DNA of 64,000 nt, taken from assembly GCA_020637615.1 (NCBI GenBank), contig JACKKC010000013.1:17050-81049 (forward strand), in the 5' to 3' direction. The notes beneath the pieces are model-generated. The model saw only the letters and a list, made by a program, of their open reading frames with translations. It made no database searches and had not been told where the DNA came from. The position numbers were made by a program, and so were the translations under genes. Of this stretch, positions 47,512 through 56,484 are shown one piece after another. Source of the DNA: Rhodovulum sp. (GTDB lineage: Bacteria > Pseudomonadota > Alphaproteobacteria > Rhodobacterales > Rhodobacteraceae). Positions within the stretch are counted from its first letter, which is position 1. Each line of letters begins with the position of its first letter.

Positions 47512-48349
47512 ATTTGGCGAGCTCGACCTCGCGGCGACCGCGGCGGCGCTGTTGCTGCTGCTCTTTGCCGTCCTGGCGATGCTCGCGCCCCTCGTCGCCC
47601 CGCACGACCCGACGGCGAGTTCGCTGTCCGCGCGGCTGTTGCCGCCGGTCTGGAGCGAAGGCGGGCAGAGCACCTATCTGCTGGGCACCGACCAGCTGGG
47701 GCGCGACGTGTTGTCGCGCCTAATCTACGGCGCGCGGGTATCGCTCACGGTCGGTGTCGCGGCGGTGCTGATGGCGGGAGCCATCGGCACTGCCCTCGGT
47801 ATCACGGCGGGCTATCTAGGCGGCTTCGCCGATCAGATCATCATGCGGGTGGTCGATGCCTGGATGGCGATGCCGTCGCTTGTCTTCGCGATCTTCCTGG
47901 CGGCGATGGTGGGGCAGAGCGCGATCAATGTCGTGTTGATCCTCGGCCTGGTCTACTGGACGCGCTACGCGAGGCTGGTGCGCGGCGAGGTGCTGTCCCT
48001 GCGCGAGCGGGATTTCGTCAAGCTCGCCGTGGTGACCGGCGCCTCTTCCCTGCGCATCATGGTGCGGCACATCCTGCCCAACGTGGTCAACACGACGGTC
48101 GTGCTGGCGACGCTGATGCTCGGCGTCGTCATCGTGACCGAGGCCTCGCTGTCCTTCCTCGGGGTCGGCGTGCCGCCGCCGAATCCGGCCTGGGGCCTGA
48201 TGCTGGCGGACGGCAAGCAGGCGATGATGGTCGGCAAATGGTGGCTCACGGTGCTGCCCGGGGCCTGCATCCTTCTAACCGTGATGTCGGCCAGCATTCT
48301 GGGCGACTACATGCGCGACCGGTTCGATCCCAAGGGGAAGATGCGATGA
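47501..48349 (+). CDS. Dipeptide-type ABC permease (DppC-like)
   Basis: A 282-residue permease: N-terminal helix, PHDPTASSLSARLLPP and LLGTDQLGRDVLSRLIYGAR (short marks of DppC), EAA loop VKLAVVTGASSLRIMVRHILPN. ATG at 47501 overlaps the DppB-like gene by 11 bp; an earlier start at 47474 is possible but unneeded. Confidence 0.93.
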   Translation: MRNRFGELDLAATAAALLLLLFAVLAMLAPLVAPHDPTASSLSARLLPPVWSEGGQSTYLLGTDQLGRDVLSRLIYGARVSLTVGVAAVLMAGAIGTALGITAGYLGGFADQIIMRVVDAWMAMPSLVFAIFLAAMVGQSAINVVLILGLVYWTRYARLVRGEVLSLRERDFVKLAVVTGASSLRIMVRHILPNVVNTTVVLATLMLGVVIVTEASLSFLGVGVPPPNPAWGLMLADGKQAMMVGKWWLTVLPGACILLTVMSASILGDYMRDRFDPKGKMR

Positions 48350-49332
48350 CCGCGCCCCTGCTGGAGATCGAGGATCTCGCGGTCGATGCCACGGGCTCGG
48401 CCGGAACGGTCCGCATCCTCGATGGGGTCAGCATCGGGCTCGGCGAAGGCGAGACGCTGGGCGTCGTGGGCGAGTCGGGCTCCGGCAAGAGCACGCTGGC
48501 GGCGGCGATCCCGCGCCTCCTGGGCCCGGGCCTCGCAATCAGCGCCGGCCGGATGCGGCTCGCGGGCGAGGACGTGATGGCGATGACGCCGGCGCGCCTG
48601 CGCAGGATGCGCGGCGCCGAGGTGGCGACGATCCTGCAGGATCCGTTGCATTCCCTGACACCCTGGCTGAGGATCGGCACCCAGGTCGCCGAACCGGCGG
48701 TGGTCCACGACAGGCTCTCGTGGAAGGCCGCGCAGGCGAGGGCTCTCGATCTCCTGCGCGGCGTCTGGATCCCGGAGCCGGAACGTCGGCTCAGATCCTA
48801 TCCGCACGAGATGTCGGGCGGCATGCGGCAGCGGGTGGCCGGCGCGGTAGCGCTCTCCTGCGCGCCGCGCCTCCTGATCGCCGACGAGCCGACGACCGCG
48901 CTCGATCCGACGATCCAGCTGCAATATCTCGATCTCCTGAAGTCGCTGCAACGCGAGCACGGCTTCGCGCTGATCCTGATCACCCATGACCTGGGCGTCG
49001 TGGCGCGCACCTGTCAGCGTGTCGGGGTGATGTATGGCGGGCGGTTCGTTGAGATCGGCACCACCGCCGAGGTGATGGAACGGCCGCGCCATCCCTATAC
49101 CCGCGGCCTGATCGCCTCGATGCCCAGGCTGCGATCGGCGGGCAGTCGCAGCGACCGGCTCGCCATTATCCCCGGCCAACCGCCGGTGCCGGGGCAGATG
49201 CCCCCGGGCTGCCGCTTTCATCCCCGCTGCGCGCAAAGGTTCGAGCCCTGCGACAGGGACAGCCCCCCGGCCTTCGACCTGGGCAGCGACCGCCGCGTCG
49301 CCTGCTGGCTGGAGCGGGCGTTCGGCACATGA
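48346..49332 (+). CDS. Dipeptide-type ABC ATPase (DppD-like)
   Basis: A 328-residue ATPase: GESGSGKST, MSGGMRQRV, IADEPTTALD and THDLGVVA. The C-terminal oligopeptide-ABC motif CRFHPRCAQRFEPC is present and in this family can bind an iron-sulfur cluster. ATG overlaps the permease stop (ATGA). Confidence 0.94.
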   Translation: MTAPLLEIEDLAVDATGSAGTVRILDGVSIGLGEGETLGVVGESGSGKSTLAAAIPRLLGPGLAISAGRMRLAGEDVMAMTPARLRRMRGAEVATILQDPLHSLTPWLRIGTQVAEPAVVHDRLSWKAAQARALDLLRGVWIPEPERRLRSYPHEMSGGMRQRVAGAVALSCAPRLLIADEPTTALDPTIQLQYLDLLKSLQREHGFALILITHDLGVVARTCQRVGVMYGGRFVEIGTTAEVMERPRHPYTRGLIASMPRLRSAGSRSDRLAIIPGQPPVPGQMPPGCRFHPRCAQRFEPCDRDSPPAFDLGSDRRVACWLERAFGT

Positions 49333-50270
49333 CCGAGTCCCAGGCCATGATCGGCCTCGACGCCGTCGTGAAGACCTACGGTCGGGCACCGCGGATCGTT
49401 CACGCGGTCGACGGGGTATCGCTGCGCGTCGACCTCGGTGAGACGCTGGGGATCGTCGGCGAATCCGGCTGCGGCAAGTCCACGCTGGCCCGCATGATGC
49501 TCGGCCTGGAACCGCCGACCAGCGGGGTGATGCGGGTCTCCGGCACCGACCTGCGGGCCCTCGATGCCGGGCAGCGGCGGCGCTACCGCCGCGAGGTTCA
49601 GGCCGTGTTCCAGGACCCCTATTCCTCGCTCAATCCGCGGATGCGCATCGCCTCCACCCTGACCGAGCCCCTCGTCGTCCATCGCCTCTATTCCGCCAAC
49701 GAACGCCGCGACCGCGCCCGCGCGATCCTCGAACGGGTCGGCCTGCCGGACGACACCCTGAGCCGCTACCCGCACGAATTCTCCGGCGGGCAGCGGCAGC
49801 GCATCGCCATCGCCCGGGCGCTGATCCTGGAGCCCAAGCTGATCGTGCTCGACGAGCCGATCTCGGCGCTCGACGTGTCGATCCGGGCGCAGGTCCTGAA
49901 CATCCTGGCCGATCTGCGCGACGCCTTCGGCACGGGCTATGTCTTCATCGCCCATGACCTGGCCGCGGTCGCCACCATCAGCGACCGCATCGCGGTGATG
50001 TACCTCGGCCGCATCGTGGAGATCGGTGCGGCGAAGGATGTCGCCCATGACCCGGCGCATCCCTATACGCGGATGCTCTTCGCCGCCGCCGACCCGACGG
50101 CGGGCACGCTGCCGCCGCAGGGCGAGCCGCCGAGTCCGATCACCCCGCCCGCCGGCTGCCACTTCCATTCCCGCTGCCCGTTCGCGCGCCCCGATTGCGC
50201 CGCCCAGGCCCCTGCCCTGCGCGAGGTTCACGGCCGCCTGGCCGCCTGTCACTACGCCGAGTCGCTCTGA
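49329..50270 (+). CDS. Dipeptide-type ABC ATPase (DppF-like)
   Basis: A 313-residue ATPase: GESGCGKST, FQDPYSSLNPRM, FSGGQRQR, LDEPISALD and AHDLAAV, with the C-terminal CHFHSRCPFARPDC motif. ATG overlaps the DppD-like stop by 4 bp. Confidence 0.94.
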   Translation: MTESQAMIGLDAVVKTYGRAPRIVHAVDGVSLRVDLGETLGIVGESGCGKSTLARMMLGLEPPTSGVMRVSGTDLRALDAGQRRRYRREVQAVFQDPYSSLNPRMRIASTLTEPLVVHRLYSANERRDRARAILERVGLPDDTLSRYPHEFSGGQRQRIAIARALILEPKLIVLDEPISALDVSIRAQVLNILADLRDAFGTGYVFIAHDLAAVATISDRIAVMYLGRIVEIGAAKDVAHDPAHPYTRMLFAAADPTAGTLPPQGEPPSPITPPAGCHFHSRCPFARPDCAAQAPALREVHGRLAACHYAESL

Positions 50271-50293
50271 AATGACCAGAAGAGGGGACGATC

Positions 50294-51865
50294 ATGACTA
50301 GCAGACCGCTTGCAACGCTGCCGATGACGCGCCGAAGCGCCATCGCGACCGTCGGTTCCGTGCTGGGCGCAACTGCGCTGTCCGGCTCGCTCGCCGGCAG
50401 GGTCCTTGCGGACGAGCCGCCGAAGCTTTCCTGGGCGGTGCATTTCTCGCCGACCAATCTCTTCTTCGATCCCGGCATCACGCCGGGGACCGGCGCGCCG
50501 CTGATCCTGCAATACGCCATGCACGATGCGCTGATCCGTCCGGTTCGCGACCAGGCATCCGGGCTGAGCCTGGCCGAGACGATGGAAGCGGCCGAAGACG
50601 GCCTGAGCTACACCTTCACGCTGCGGCCGGGCCTGAAGTTCCAGAACGGCGATCCGATCACCGCCGAGGATGCCAAGTTCTCGTTCGACCGCTACAAGGG
50701 CGCCAACGACGAGCTGATCCGCGAGTTCGTCACGGAAGCGGTGGTCGTCGATCCGCTGACCATCAGATACGTGCTCTCGAAGCCCTGGCCGGACTTCATC
50801 ACCATCTTCGGCACACCGGCCAGCGGCGTGGCCTGGGTGTTGCCGAAGGCCTATCTCGAAGAGGTCGGCGACGAAGGCTTCAAAGCGGCGCCGATCGGCG
50901 CCGGCCCCTACCGGCTCGCCGATTTCGCGGCCGGGACCGAGATCACCTTCGAGGCGTCGGAACACTACTGGCGCAAGACGCCGGAAGTCCCCACGCTGGT
51001 CCTCCGCGTCATTCCCGACCCGGCGACGCGCCTGGCGGCGATCCAGAACGGCGAGGTCGACTTCGCCTATGGGGTCAAGGGCGACCTGGTCCAGCAGGCG
51101 ATGGCGCAACCCGACCTGCGGGTCAAATCGTCGGCGATTCCGGTGACCAACTTCTGCGTCTTCGCTTCGATGAACGATCCGGAGTCTCCCTGGAGCGATG
51201 TTCGGGTGCGCAAGGCCGCCAACATGGCGCTCGACCGCGACGGCATCAACCAAGTGGCCTATGCCGGCCTCGGCCGGACCTCGAATTCGATCATTCCGCA
51301 TGTCATGGACTACTACTGGCAGCCGCCGCAGACACCTTACGACCCGGAAGGCGCCAAGCAGCTGCTGGCGGAGGCCGGCTATCCGGACGGGTTCGACGGC
51401 GGCGACCTGAACACGAGCTCCGACGACGAACTGGCGGAACTGATCCAGGCGAATCTCCGGTCGGTGGGGATAACGCTGACCCTGCGCCCGACCGAGCGCG
51501 CCGCCTATCTGCAGAAGGTGATGGAGAAGAAGCTCACCGGCCTCGTGCTTACCGGATCGGGTGCACCGGGCAATGCCGCGAGCCGGCTGCAGCAATTCGT
51601 CCATTCACAAGGCTCGCTGTCCTATCTGCAGGACGACCGGCTGGATGCCGAGGTGCAGGAACAGGCCGGGACGCTCGATGCCGCGACGCGCAAGCAGCAG
51701 CTCGACACGATCCAGCAGCAGCTGGTCGAGGAATCGCTGTTCCTGCCGGTGGTGGAATTCGCATTCCCGGTGATCATCGGCCCGCGCGTGGACTACGACG
51801 GCGTGAACGGCATCCCCGGCAATCCCTATACCGGGCCCTACGAGGATCTGACGATCAAGTCCTGA
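50294..51865 (+). CDS. Family-5 solute-binding protein, probable Tat export
   Basis: A 523-residue extracellular binding protein of the DppA/OppA family (KFQNGDPITAEDAKFSFDRYK, NMALDRDGINQVAY). The N-terminus has an Arg-Arg motif (MTRRSAIATVG) before a hydrophobic stretch and cleavage near VLADE, suggesting Tat export. The ligand could be a small peptide or a modified amino compound; the adjoining methyltransferase-like protein argues for a methylated substrate. 23 bp after the DppF-like gene. Confidence 0.92.
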   Translation: MTSRPLATLPMTRRSAIATVGSVLGATALSGSLAGRVLADEPPKLSWAVHFSPTNLFFDPGITPGTGAPLILQYAMHDALIRPVRDQASGLSLAETMEAAEDGLSYTFTLRPGLKFQNGDPITAEDAKFSFDRYKGANDELIREFVTEAVVVDPLTIRYVLSKPWPDFITIFGTPASGVAWVLPKAYLEEVGDEGFKAAPIGAGPYRLADFAAGTEITFEASEHYWRKTPEVPTLVLRVIPDPATRLAAIQNGEVDFAYGVKGDLVQQAMAQPDLRVKSSAIPVTNFCVFASMNDPESPWSDVRVRKAANMALDRDGINQVAYAGLGRTSNSIIPHVMDYYWQPPQTPYDPEGAKQLLAEAGYPDGFDGGDLNTSSDDELAELIQANLRSVGITLTLRPTERAAYLQKVMEKKLTGLVLTGSGAPGNAASRLQQFVHSQGSLSYLQDDRLDAEVQEQAGTLDAATRKQQLDTIQQQLVEESLFLPVVEFAFPVIIGPRVDYDGVNGIPGNPYTGPYEDLTIKS

Positions 51866-51994
51866 TCGGGACGGATGCAGGCGCTGGCGGGGGCCTCTCC
51901 CGCCGGCGCCGCGCCGGGCGGCTGCGGCCCCGAAACGGGTCGCCCCAGGACATCGCCATCGGGACGCTCGGAACGGATCGAAGGGAGGCCGGGC

Positions 51995-52777
51995 ATGGAC
52001 CTTGGAATCGCGGGAAGTCGTGCGCTGATCATCGGGGCGAGCGGCGGATTGGGCGCTGCCTGTGCGGCGCGACTGGCGGAAGCCGGCTGCGACCTCCATC
52101 TCGTCGCGCGCCGCAAAGGGCCCTTGATGGAGGTCGCCCGTGCCCTGTCCGATCGGTACCGCGTGGCCTGCGGAACGACCGCGGCCGATCAGGCCGATCC
52201 CGAGGCGCGGCTCGCCATCCTGCGCGACTGTCCCGATCCCGACATGCTGGTGATCAGCGGGGGCTGGCCCGATCGCGTGGCCGACCCGGCGAGCACGACG
52301 CTGGCGGAGTGGCGGCGTTCGGTCGAAGCGATGATGCTGCCGGCCATCGATCTGGTCACGCGGATCTATCCTGGCATGGTCGAGCGCGGCTTCGGCCGCA
52401 TCGTGGTGGTGACGTCGCGTCTGATCAAGGACCCGGAACCCGACCTCGCCATGCCGGCGGCGGCGCGCCTGGGGCTGACCGGTTTCCTCAAGGCGCTGAG
52501 CCGCGAGGTCGCTCCGCATGGTGTGACGGTGAACACCCTGCTGCCCGGCGTGTTCGGCACCGGGACCCAGATGGCCAGCATCGCGGCGGCCTCGCGCGAA
52601 GCCGGGCACGGCGAGGCGGAGGAGATCGCGCGGCGGATGCGCGCGACGCCGGCCGGCCGGCTGGGCAGACCGGAGGAATTCTCGAGCCTCTGCGCCTATC
52701 TCTGCAGCGCGCAGGCGGGATTCCTGACCGGTCAGGCGCTTGTCATGGACGGTGGCGCCCATACGGGGATCTGGTGA
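51995..52777 (+). CDS. SDR-family protein lacking the YxxxK motif
   Basis: A 260-residue Rossmann-fold protein with the NAD(P) loop GASGGLG (14-20) and the usual C-terminal VMDGGAHTG. Ser141 (VVVTSRL) is present, but the positions of the catalytic Tyr and Lys read Pro154 and Arg158 (MPAAARLG), so typical oxidoreductase chemistry is doubtful. Similar Tyr-less SDRs (keto-acyl reductase-like) exist but are poorly studied. The ATG at 51995 is followed by the family start (MDLGIAGSRALIIG). The gap to the binding-protein gene is 129 bp. Confidence 0.8.
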   Translation: MDLGIAGSRALIIGASGGLGAACAARLAEAGCDLHLVARRKGPLMEVARALSDRYRVACGTTAADQADPEARLAILRDCPDPDMLVISGGWPDRVADPASTTLAEWRRSVEAMMLPAIDLVTRIYPGMVERGFGRIVVVTSRLIKDPEPDLAMPAAARLGLTGFLKALSREVAPHGVTVNTLLPGVFGTGTQMASIAAASREAGHGEAEEIARRMRATPAGRLGRPEEFSSLCAYLCSAQAGFLTGQALVMDGGAHTGIW

Positions 52778-52847
52778 TCCGGCCGCGCCGGCGCGCCACC
52801 CGTCCGTTCCTTGCCGGCTTCCGCGTCGCCGAAGCCTTCGCCTCGCT

Positions 52848-53330
52848 TCATCGCGACCGGATGAGATTGGCGGCGCGGTTCTCGATGATGGCCTCCATCG
52901 AGAAGTAGCCGGTCACCGTCGCCAGGTCGAAATTGGTGATGAGCCGCTGATAGAACGCATCGTAGCCCGCCATGCCTTTGGTCACGACCTTGATGAGATA
53001 GTCCCACTCCCCGCCGATCCGATAGAAATCGACGACGTCGGGAAGCTGCTCGACATGCTTGCGGAAACTGTCGGCCCATTCCTTCGAATGATGCCGCGTG
53101 CGGACCATGACGAAGACGGTTAGGTCGAGCCCGAGCGCGGCGAGGTCGATGGTGGCGCGCGTGCCCTGGATGAGGCCGCTGGCGTTCAGCCGACGCAGCC
53201 GGCGCCAGCAGGCGTTCTGGGAAAGGCCGACCTGATCGGCGAGATCGCGCTGCGAAATGGCACCATCCCGCTGCATGCAGGCCAGAATCCTGAGATCAAT
53301 CGCGTCGATTTTGTCCATATCTTCGATCAT
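52848..53330 (-). CDS. Lrp/AsnC-family regulator
   Basis: A 160-residue regulator: helix-turn-helix (RDLADQVGLSQNACWRRLRRL, about 28-48) and the RAM ligand domain (VFVMVRTRHH, GEWDYLIKVV, TGYFSMEAII). Divergent from the class-V PLP gene with a 95-bp gap, so it probably controls that gene in response to an amino acid. ATG at 53330; a second ATG at 53318 is equally good. Confidence 0.9.
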   Translation of the reverse strand: MIEDMDKIDAIDLRILACMQRDGAISQRDLADQVGLSQNACWRRLRRLNASGLIQGTRATIDLAALGLDLTVFVMVRTRHHSKEWADSFRKHVEQLPDVVDFYRIGGEWDYLIKVVTKGMAGYDAFYQRLITNFDLATVTGYFSMEAIIENRAANLIRSR

Positions 53331-53425
53331 CCACCCCGAGATGCGGCGTAGGATGCAACTTTTCGATGAGGTTTCAACACCGTCTCCGCCGTATGATCGC
53401 GCCGTTCCTGTCAGGGAGGCCCGAG

Positions 53426-54916
53426 ATGAAGACGCCGCAATCGAATGCCGCCCCAGGGGCGGGGCTGCTCCGGCCGTTCCGCGACAGTCTGGCGGGACCG
53501 GACATCCTCGGCGCCCTGCGAGCGGGCCTGATCGGGGGTGATGCCGAGATCGACGGCCCGTTCGGACACAAGCCGCTGGTCTATGCCGATTACGTCGCCT
53601 CCGGCCGGGCTCTCATGCAGGTCGAGAACTTCATTCTCAGGGAAGTGCTGCCCTTCTACGCCAACAGCCATACCGAAGCCTCCTATTGCGGCGGCCTGAT
53701 GACCCGGATGCGCTCGGAAGCCCGCAGGGTGGTCCGGGATTGCTGCGGCGGGAACGACGAGCATGCCGTGATCTTCACCGGGTCGGGGGCGACGGCGGGT
53801 CTCAACCGTCTGGTCGAGCTCTTCGGGGTCAAGGCTGCGGTTTCGGCCGGCAAGCGGGCGCGCGTCGTCATCGGCCCCTACGAGCATCATTCCAACGTTC
53901 TGCCCTGGCGGGAAAGTGGCGCGGAGGTCGTCGAGATCGGCGAGGGTGCGCACGGTGGTCCCGACCTGGATGCGCTGGATGCTACCTTGCGCGATTCCCA
54001 CGGCATCGATTGCCTGGTCTGCGCCTTCTCGGCCGCGTCGAACGTGACGGGGATCGTGACCGAGGTGGCCGCCGTCACCCGTGCCGCCAAGGCGGCGGGC
54101 GCGCTGATGATCTGGGATTATGCCGGGGCCGGCCCCTATCTGCCGATCGCCATGGCGCCGGCCGGGGATGCCGAGATCGATGCGATCGTCGTCTCGCCGC
54201 ACAAGTTCATCGGCGGACCGGGTGCGTCGGGCGTGCTGATCGTTCGACGCGATGCCGTGACGACCACGAAGCCGACCTGGCCGGGCGGCGGGACGGTGAA
54301 GTTCGTGTCCGCCACGGGCCACGACTACAGCGACAGTCTCGAGGCGCGGGAGGAGGCGGGAACCCCCAATATCCTCGGCGACATCCGCGCGGCGCTCGCC
54401 TTCATCGTCAAGGATGCGATCGGCACGCAGCGCATGCAGCGCCGCAATGCCGAATTCAGGCGCCGTGCCATGGCCGCCTGGAGCGGTGCCGAGCGGATCG
54501 AGCTGCTCGGGTCGCTGACCGCCGAAAGGCTGCCGATCTTTTCCTTCAGGGTGCGGACCGGCACCGGCGGCCTCGTGCATCATCAGCTGGTGACGCGCCT
54601 GCTCAGCGACCGCTACGGCATCCAGGCACGCGGCGGCTGCGCCTGTGCGGGCCCCTATGTGCACCGGCTGCTCGCGATCGACGCGGCGGAATCCGATCGC
54701 CTGCGGCGCGCGATCCTGGCGGGCGAGGAAATCGCGAAGCCCGGCTTCGTGCGGCTCAACTTCAGCGTCCTGCTGCCCGACGACAAGGTGGACTATATCG
54801 TCAACTCGGTCCTCGAACTCGCGCGGGATGCGGCGCGGCTGGCACCGGGCTACGAGTTCGATGCCGGTCGGGCGATCTTCTCGCCGCGGGCGACCGTGAT
54901 GGGCCTTGTGGGATGA
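53426..54916 (+). CDS. Class-V aminotransferase / cysteine desulfurase-like protein
   Basis: A 496-residue PLP enzyme: VYADYVASGRAL, TGSGATAGLNRLVE, WDYAGAGPY with PLP-contacting Asp, Lys in VSPHKFIGGPGASG, and a conserved Cys pair in GGCACAGPYVHRL. It belongs with the large selenocysteine lyase/cysteine desulfurase group whose members include many uncharacterised lyases and transaminases. AGGGAGG precedes the ATG at 53426. The divergent Lrp gene suggests an amino-acid substrate. Confidence 0.85.
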   Translation: MKTPQSNAAPGAGLLRPFRDSLAGPDILGALRAGLIGGDAEIDGPFGHKPLVYADYVASGRALMQVENFILREVLPFYANSHTEASYCGGLMTRMRSEARRVVRDCCGGNDEHAVIFTGSGATAGLNRLVELFGVKAAVSAGKRARVVIGPYEHHSNVLPWRESGAEVVEIGEGAHGGPDLDALDATLRDSHGIDCLVCAFSAASNVTGIVTEVAAVTRAAKAAGALMIWDYAGAGPYLPIAMAPAGDAEIDAIVVSPHKFIGGPGASGVLIVRRDAVTTTKPTWPGGGTVKFVSATGHDYSDSLEAREEAGTPNILGDIRAALAFIVKDAIGTQRMQRRNAEFRRRAMAAWSGAERIELLGSLTAERLPIFSFRVRTGTGGLVHHQLVTRLLSDRYGIQARGGCACAGPYVHRLLAIDAAESDRLRRAILAGEEIAKPGFVRLNFSVLLPDDKVDYIVNSVLELARDAARLAPGYEFDAGRAIFSPRATVMGLVG

Positions 54917-54977
54917 TCGGATGCTTTCCTAGCGGGGATTCTGGCCTCGCTGGAGGGTCGACCGGCGGTGCCCCAGA

Positions 54978-54997
54978 CCTGTCCCCATGGGGACAGG
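54978..54997. terminator. 20-bp perfect palindrome, possible terminator or operator
   Basis: CCTGTCCCCATGGGGACAGG, 61 bp after the preceding stop. As RNA it folds with an 8-bp stem and CAUG loop. No T-run follows, and perfect symmetry would also suit a protein site. Confidence 0.4.
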
Positions 54998-55183
54998 CTG
55001 CAACATGCTGATATCGAAGGCCTATTCGCGCGTTCATGCGCCGTTAACCCTGTTGATGGGCCGCCCGGCCATGCCAGTGGTCGGTTCGTCGGCGGGACGC
55101 GCGGGAGGGTGGAGGCAAAGAGGGCGGGTTTGACTGTCCGCTGGCAATCCGCGCCGCCTGCCTGGCGGGCGCGCGCGGATCTG

Positions 55184-55362
55184 TCATACCGGCAGCCTTC
55201 CCGTCGACTCTCATCCCGCCCGAGGGCCTGCGTGGTCCGATCCTCAACCGACGGTGAGGCTGCACTTCCCTCGCCCTGCGGCGCGCGCCTCCAGGCGACC
55301 GGACCGGACAAGGCGCCGCTGGCGCTTCGCCTTTTCGGTCCGGGGGATTGTGGCGCGGGCCG
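55184..55362. repeat. Dispersed intergenic repeat, family 1, copy 2
   Basis: Aligned with 9490-9705. The core at 55268-55362 begins CCCTCGCCCTGCGGCGCGCG, contains AAGGCGCCGCTGGCGCTTCG and ends GGCGCGGGCCG. CCGTCGACTCTCATCC upstream also matches. Confidence 0.7.
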
Positions 55363-55424
55363 CTCCAGCGTCGCCTTCTGTCACGGGCGGGGTCGGCGGC
55401 GGTCTTCTGCCTTCCCTGCCATGG

Positions 55425-56198
55425 TCAGAGCGAGGCCGTGATGCCGCCGTCGACGAAGAGCGTATGGCCGTTGACGAAGCTCGAGGCGTCCGAGGCGAGG
55501 AAGATCGCGGCGCCCACCAGTTCCTCCACCAGCCCCCAGCGGCCGGCCGGCGTGCGCTTGGCGAGCCAGGCCGAGAATTCCGGGTCGCCGACAAGCGCGG
55601 CGTTGAGCGGCGTGTCGAAGTAGCCCGGGGCGATGGCGTTGCATTGCAGGCCGTGCTTCGCCCAGTCGGTGGCCATGCCCTTGGTGAGGTTGCCGACCGC
55701 GCCCTTGGTCGCGGTATAGGGCGCGATGCCGGGGCGGGCGAGCGCAGTCTGCACGCTGGCGATATTGATGATCTTCCCGGCGCCCCGGGCGATCATGTGC
55801 CGCGCGCAGGCCTGGCCGACGTGGAAGACACTGGCGACATTGGCCTGGAGCAGGCGCTCGAAGGCCTCCGCCGGAAAATCCTCCAGCGGGCTCCGGTGCT
55901 GCATCCCGGCGTTGTTGACCAGGATGTGGATCGGCCCGATTTCGGCCTCGAAGCCGTCGATGGCGCTCCGGACGGCCTCGTGGTCGGTCGCGTCGAAGGG
56001 GAGCTCGGCGACGTCGCAGCCCTGCTCGCGCAGCGCGGCGGAGGCTTCGGCGAGCTTCTCCGGATTGCGGCCGTTCAGGACGATCGCCGCCCCCGCCGCC
56101 GCCAGCCCGCGGGCGAGGGCGAAGCCGATGCCCTGGCTCGACCCGGTCACGAGCGCGCGCCGGCCCGTCAGGTCGAAGAGTTTCGTGCCTTGCTGCAA
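55425..56198 (-). CDS. SDR, gluconate 5-dehydrogenase-like
   Basis: A 257-residue classical SDR: LFDLTGRRALVTGSSQGIG, NNAG, ASVQ with Ser, then APYTATKGAV (Tyr/Lys), ending HTLFVDGG. Best likened to gluconate 5-dehydrogenase (5-keto-D-gluconate reductase). A TTG at 56198-56196 with GGAGG five bases before it gives the family length; an ATG at 56267 lacks such a site and adds non-family residues. Neighbour of two Gfo/Idh dehydrogenases on the same strand. Confidence 0.85.
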   Translation of the reverse strand: MQQGTKLFDLTGRRALVTGSSQGIGFALARGLAAAGAAIVLNGRNPEKLAEASAALREQGCDVAELPFDATDHEAVRSAIDGFEAEIGPIHILVNNAGMQHRSPLEDFPAEAFERLLQANVASVFHVGQACARHMIARGAGKIINIASVQTALARPGIAPYTATKGAVGNLTKGMATDWAKHGLQCNAIAPGYFDTPLNAALVGDPEFSAWLAKRTPAGRWGLVEELVGAAIFLASDASSFVNGHTLFVDGGITASL

Positions 56199-56310
56199 GG
56201 GTGCCTCCGGGTTTCGGGCCGTCCGATGGGCCGGGTCGTGGATGGTATCGATAGCATCTGGCGTCAAGGCCTGCGGGTAGAGGCCTCAGGGCGGTCGTGT
56301 TCGGATCCCA

Positions 56311-56460
56311 CTTTTTCTTTCTCGACCGTCCCTCCACAAACCGAGGGCAGCGCCTGACCCGGCGGGTGCGAAGCGCCCGCGTCGTGCCGGAGGCACGCCT
56401 TCAGCGTGACGGGGCGGGGCGGGCGCTGCCCGGCGGTGCCCGCCGGGCGGGATGGTGATA
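56311..56460. repeat. Dispersed intergenic repeat, family 2, copy C
   Basis: CTTTTTCTTTCTCGACCGTC, CCACAAACCGAGGGCAGCGC, ACCCGGCGGG and finally CGCCGGGCGGGATGGTGATA match the repeat at 34465-34540 in order. The extra middle part holds an inverted copy (GGGCGCTGCC at 56421-56430 against GGGCAGCGCC at 56345-56354), so the whole could fold into a large hairpin. Lies in the gap between two co-directional genes. Confidence 0.7.
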
Positions 56461-56484
56461 CAGGGCGCGTCCGAAGGCCGGGCG

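Larger units (their letters stand above)
54917..55424. other. 508-bp intergenic region with palindrome and repeat
   Basis: Contains a 20-bp perfect palindrome (54978-54997) and the second copy of repeat family 1 (55184-55362). Open frames inside have low-complexity Arg/Ala/Gly composition and are not credible genes. Confidence 0.6.
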
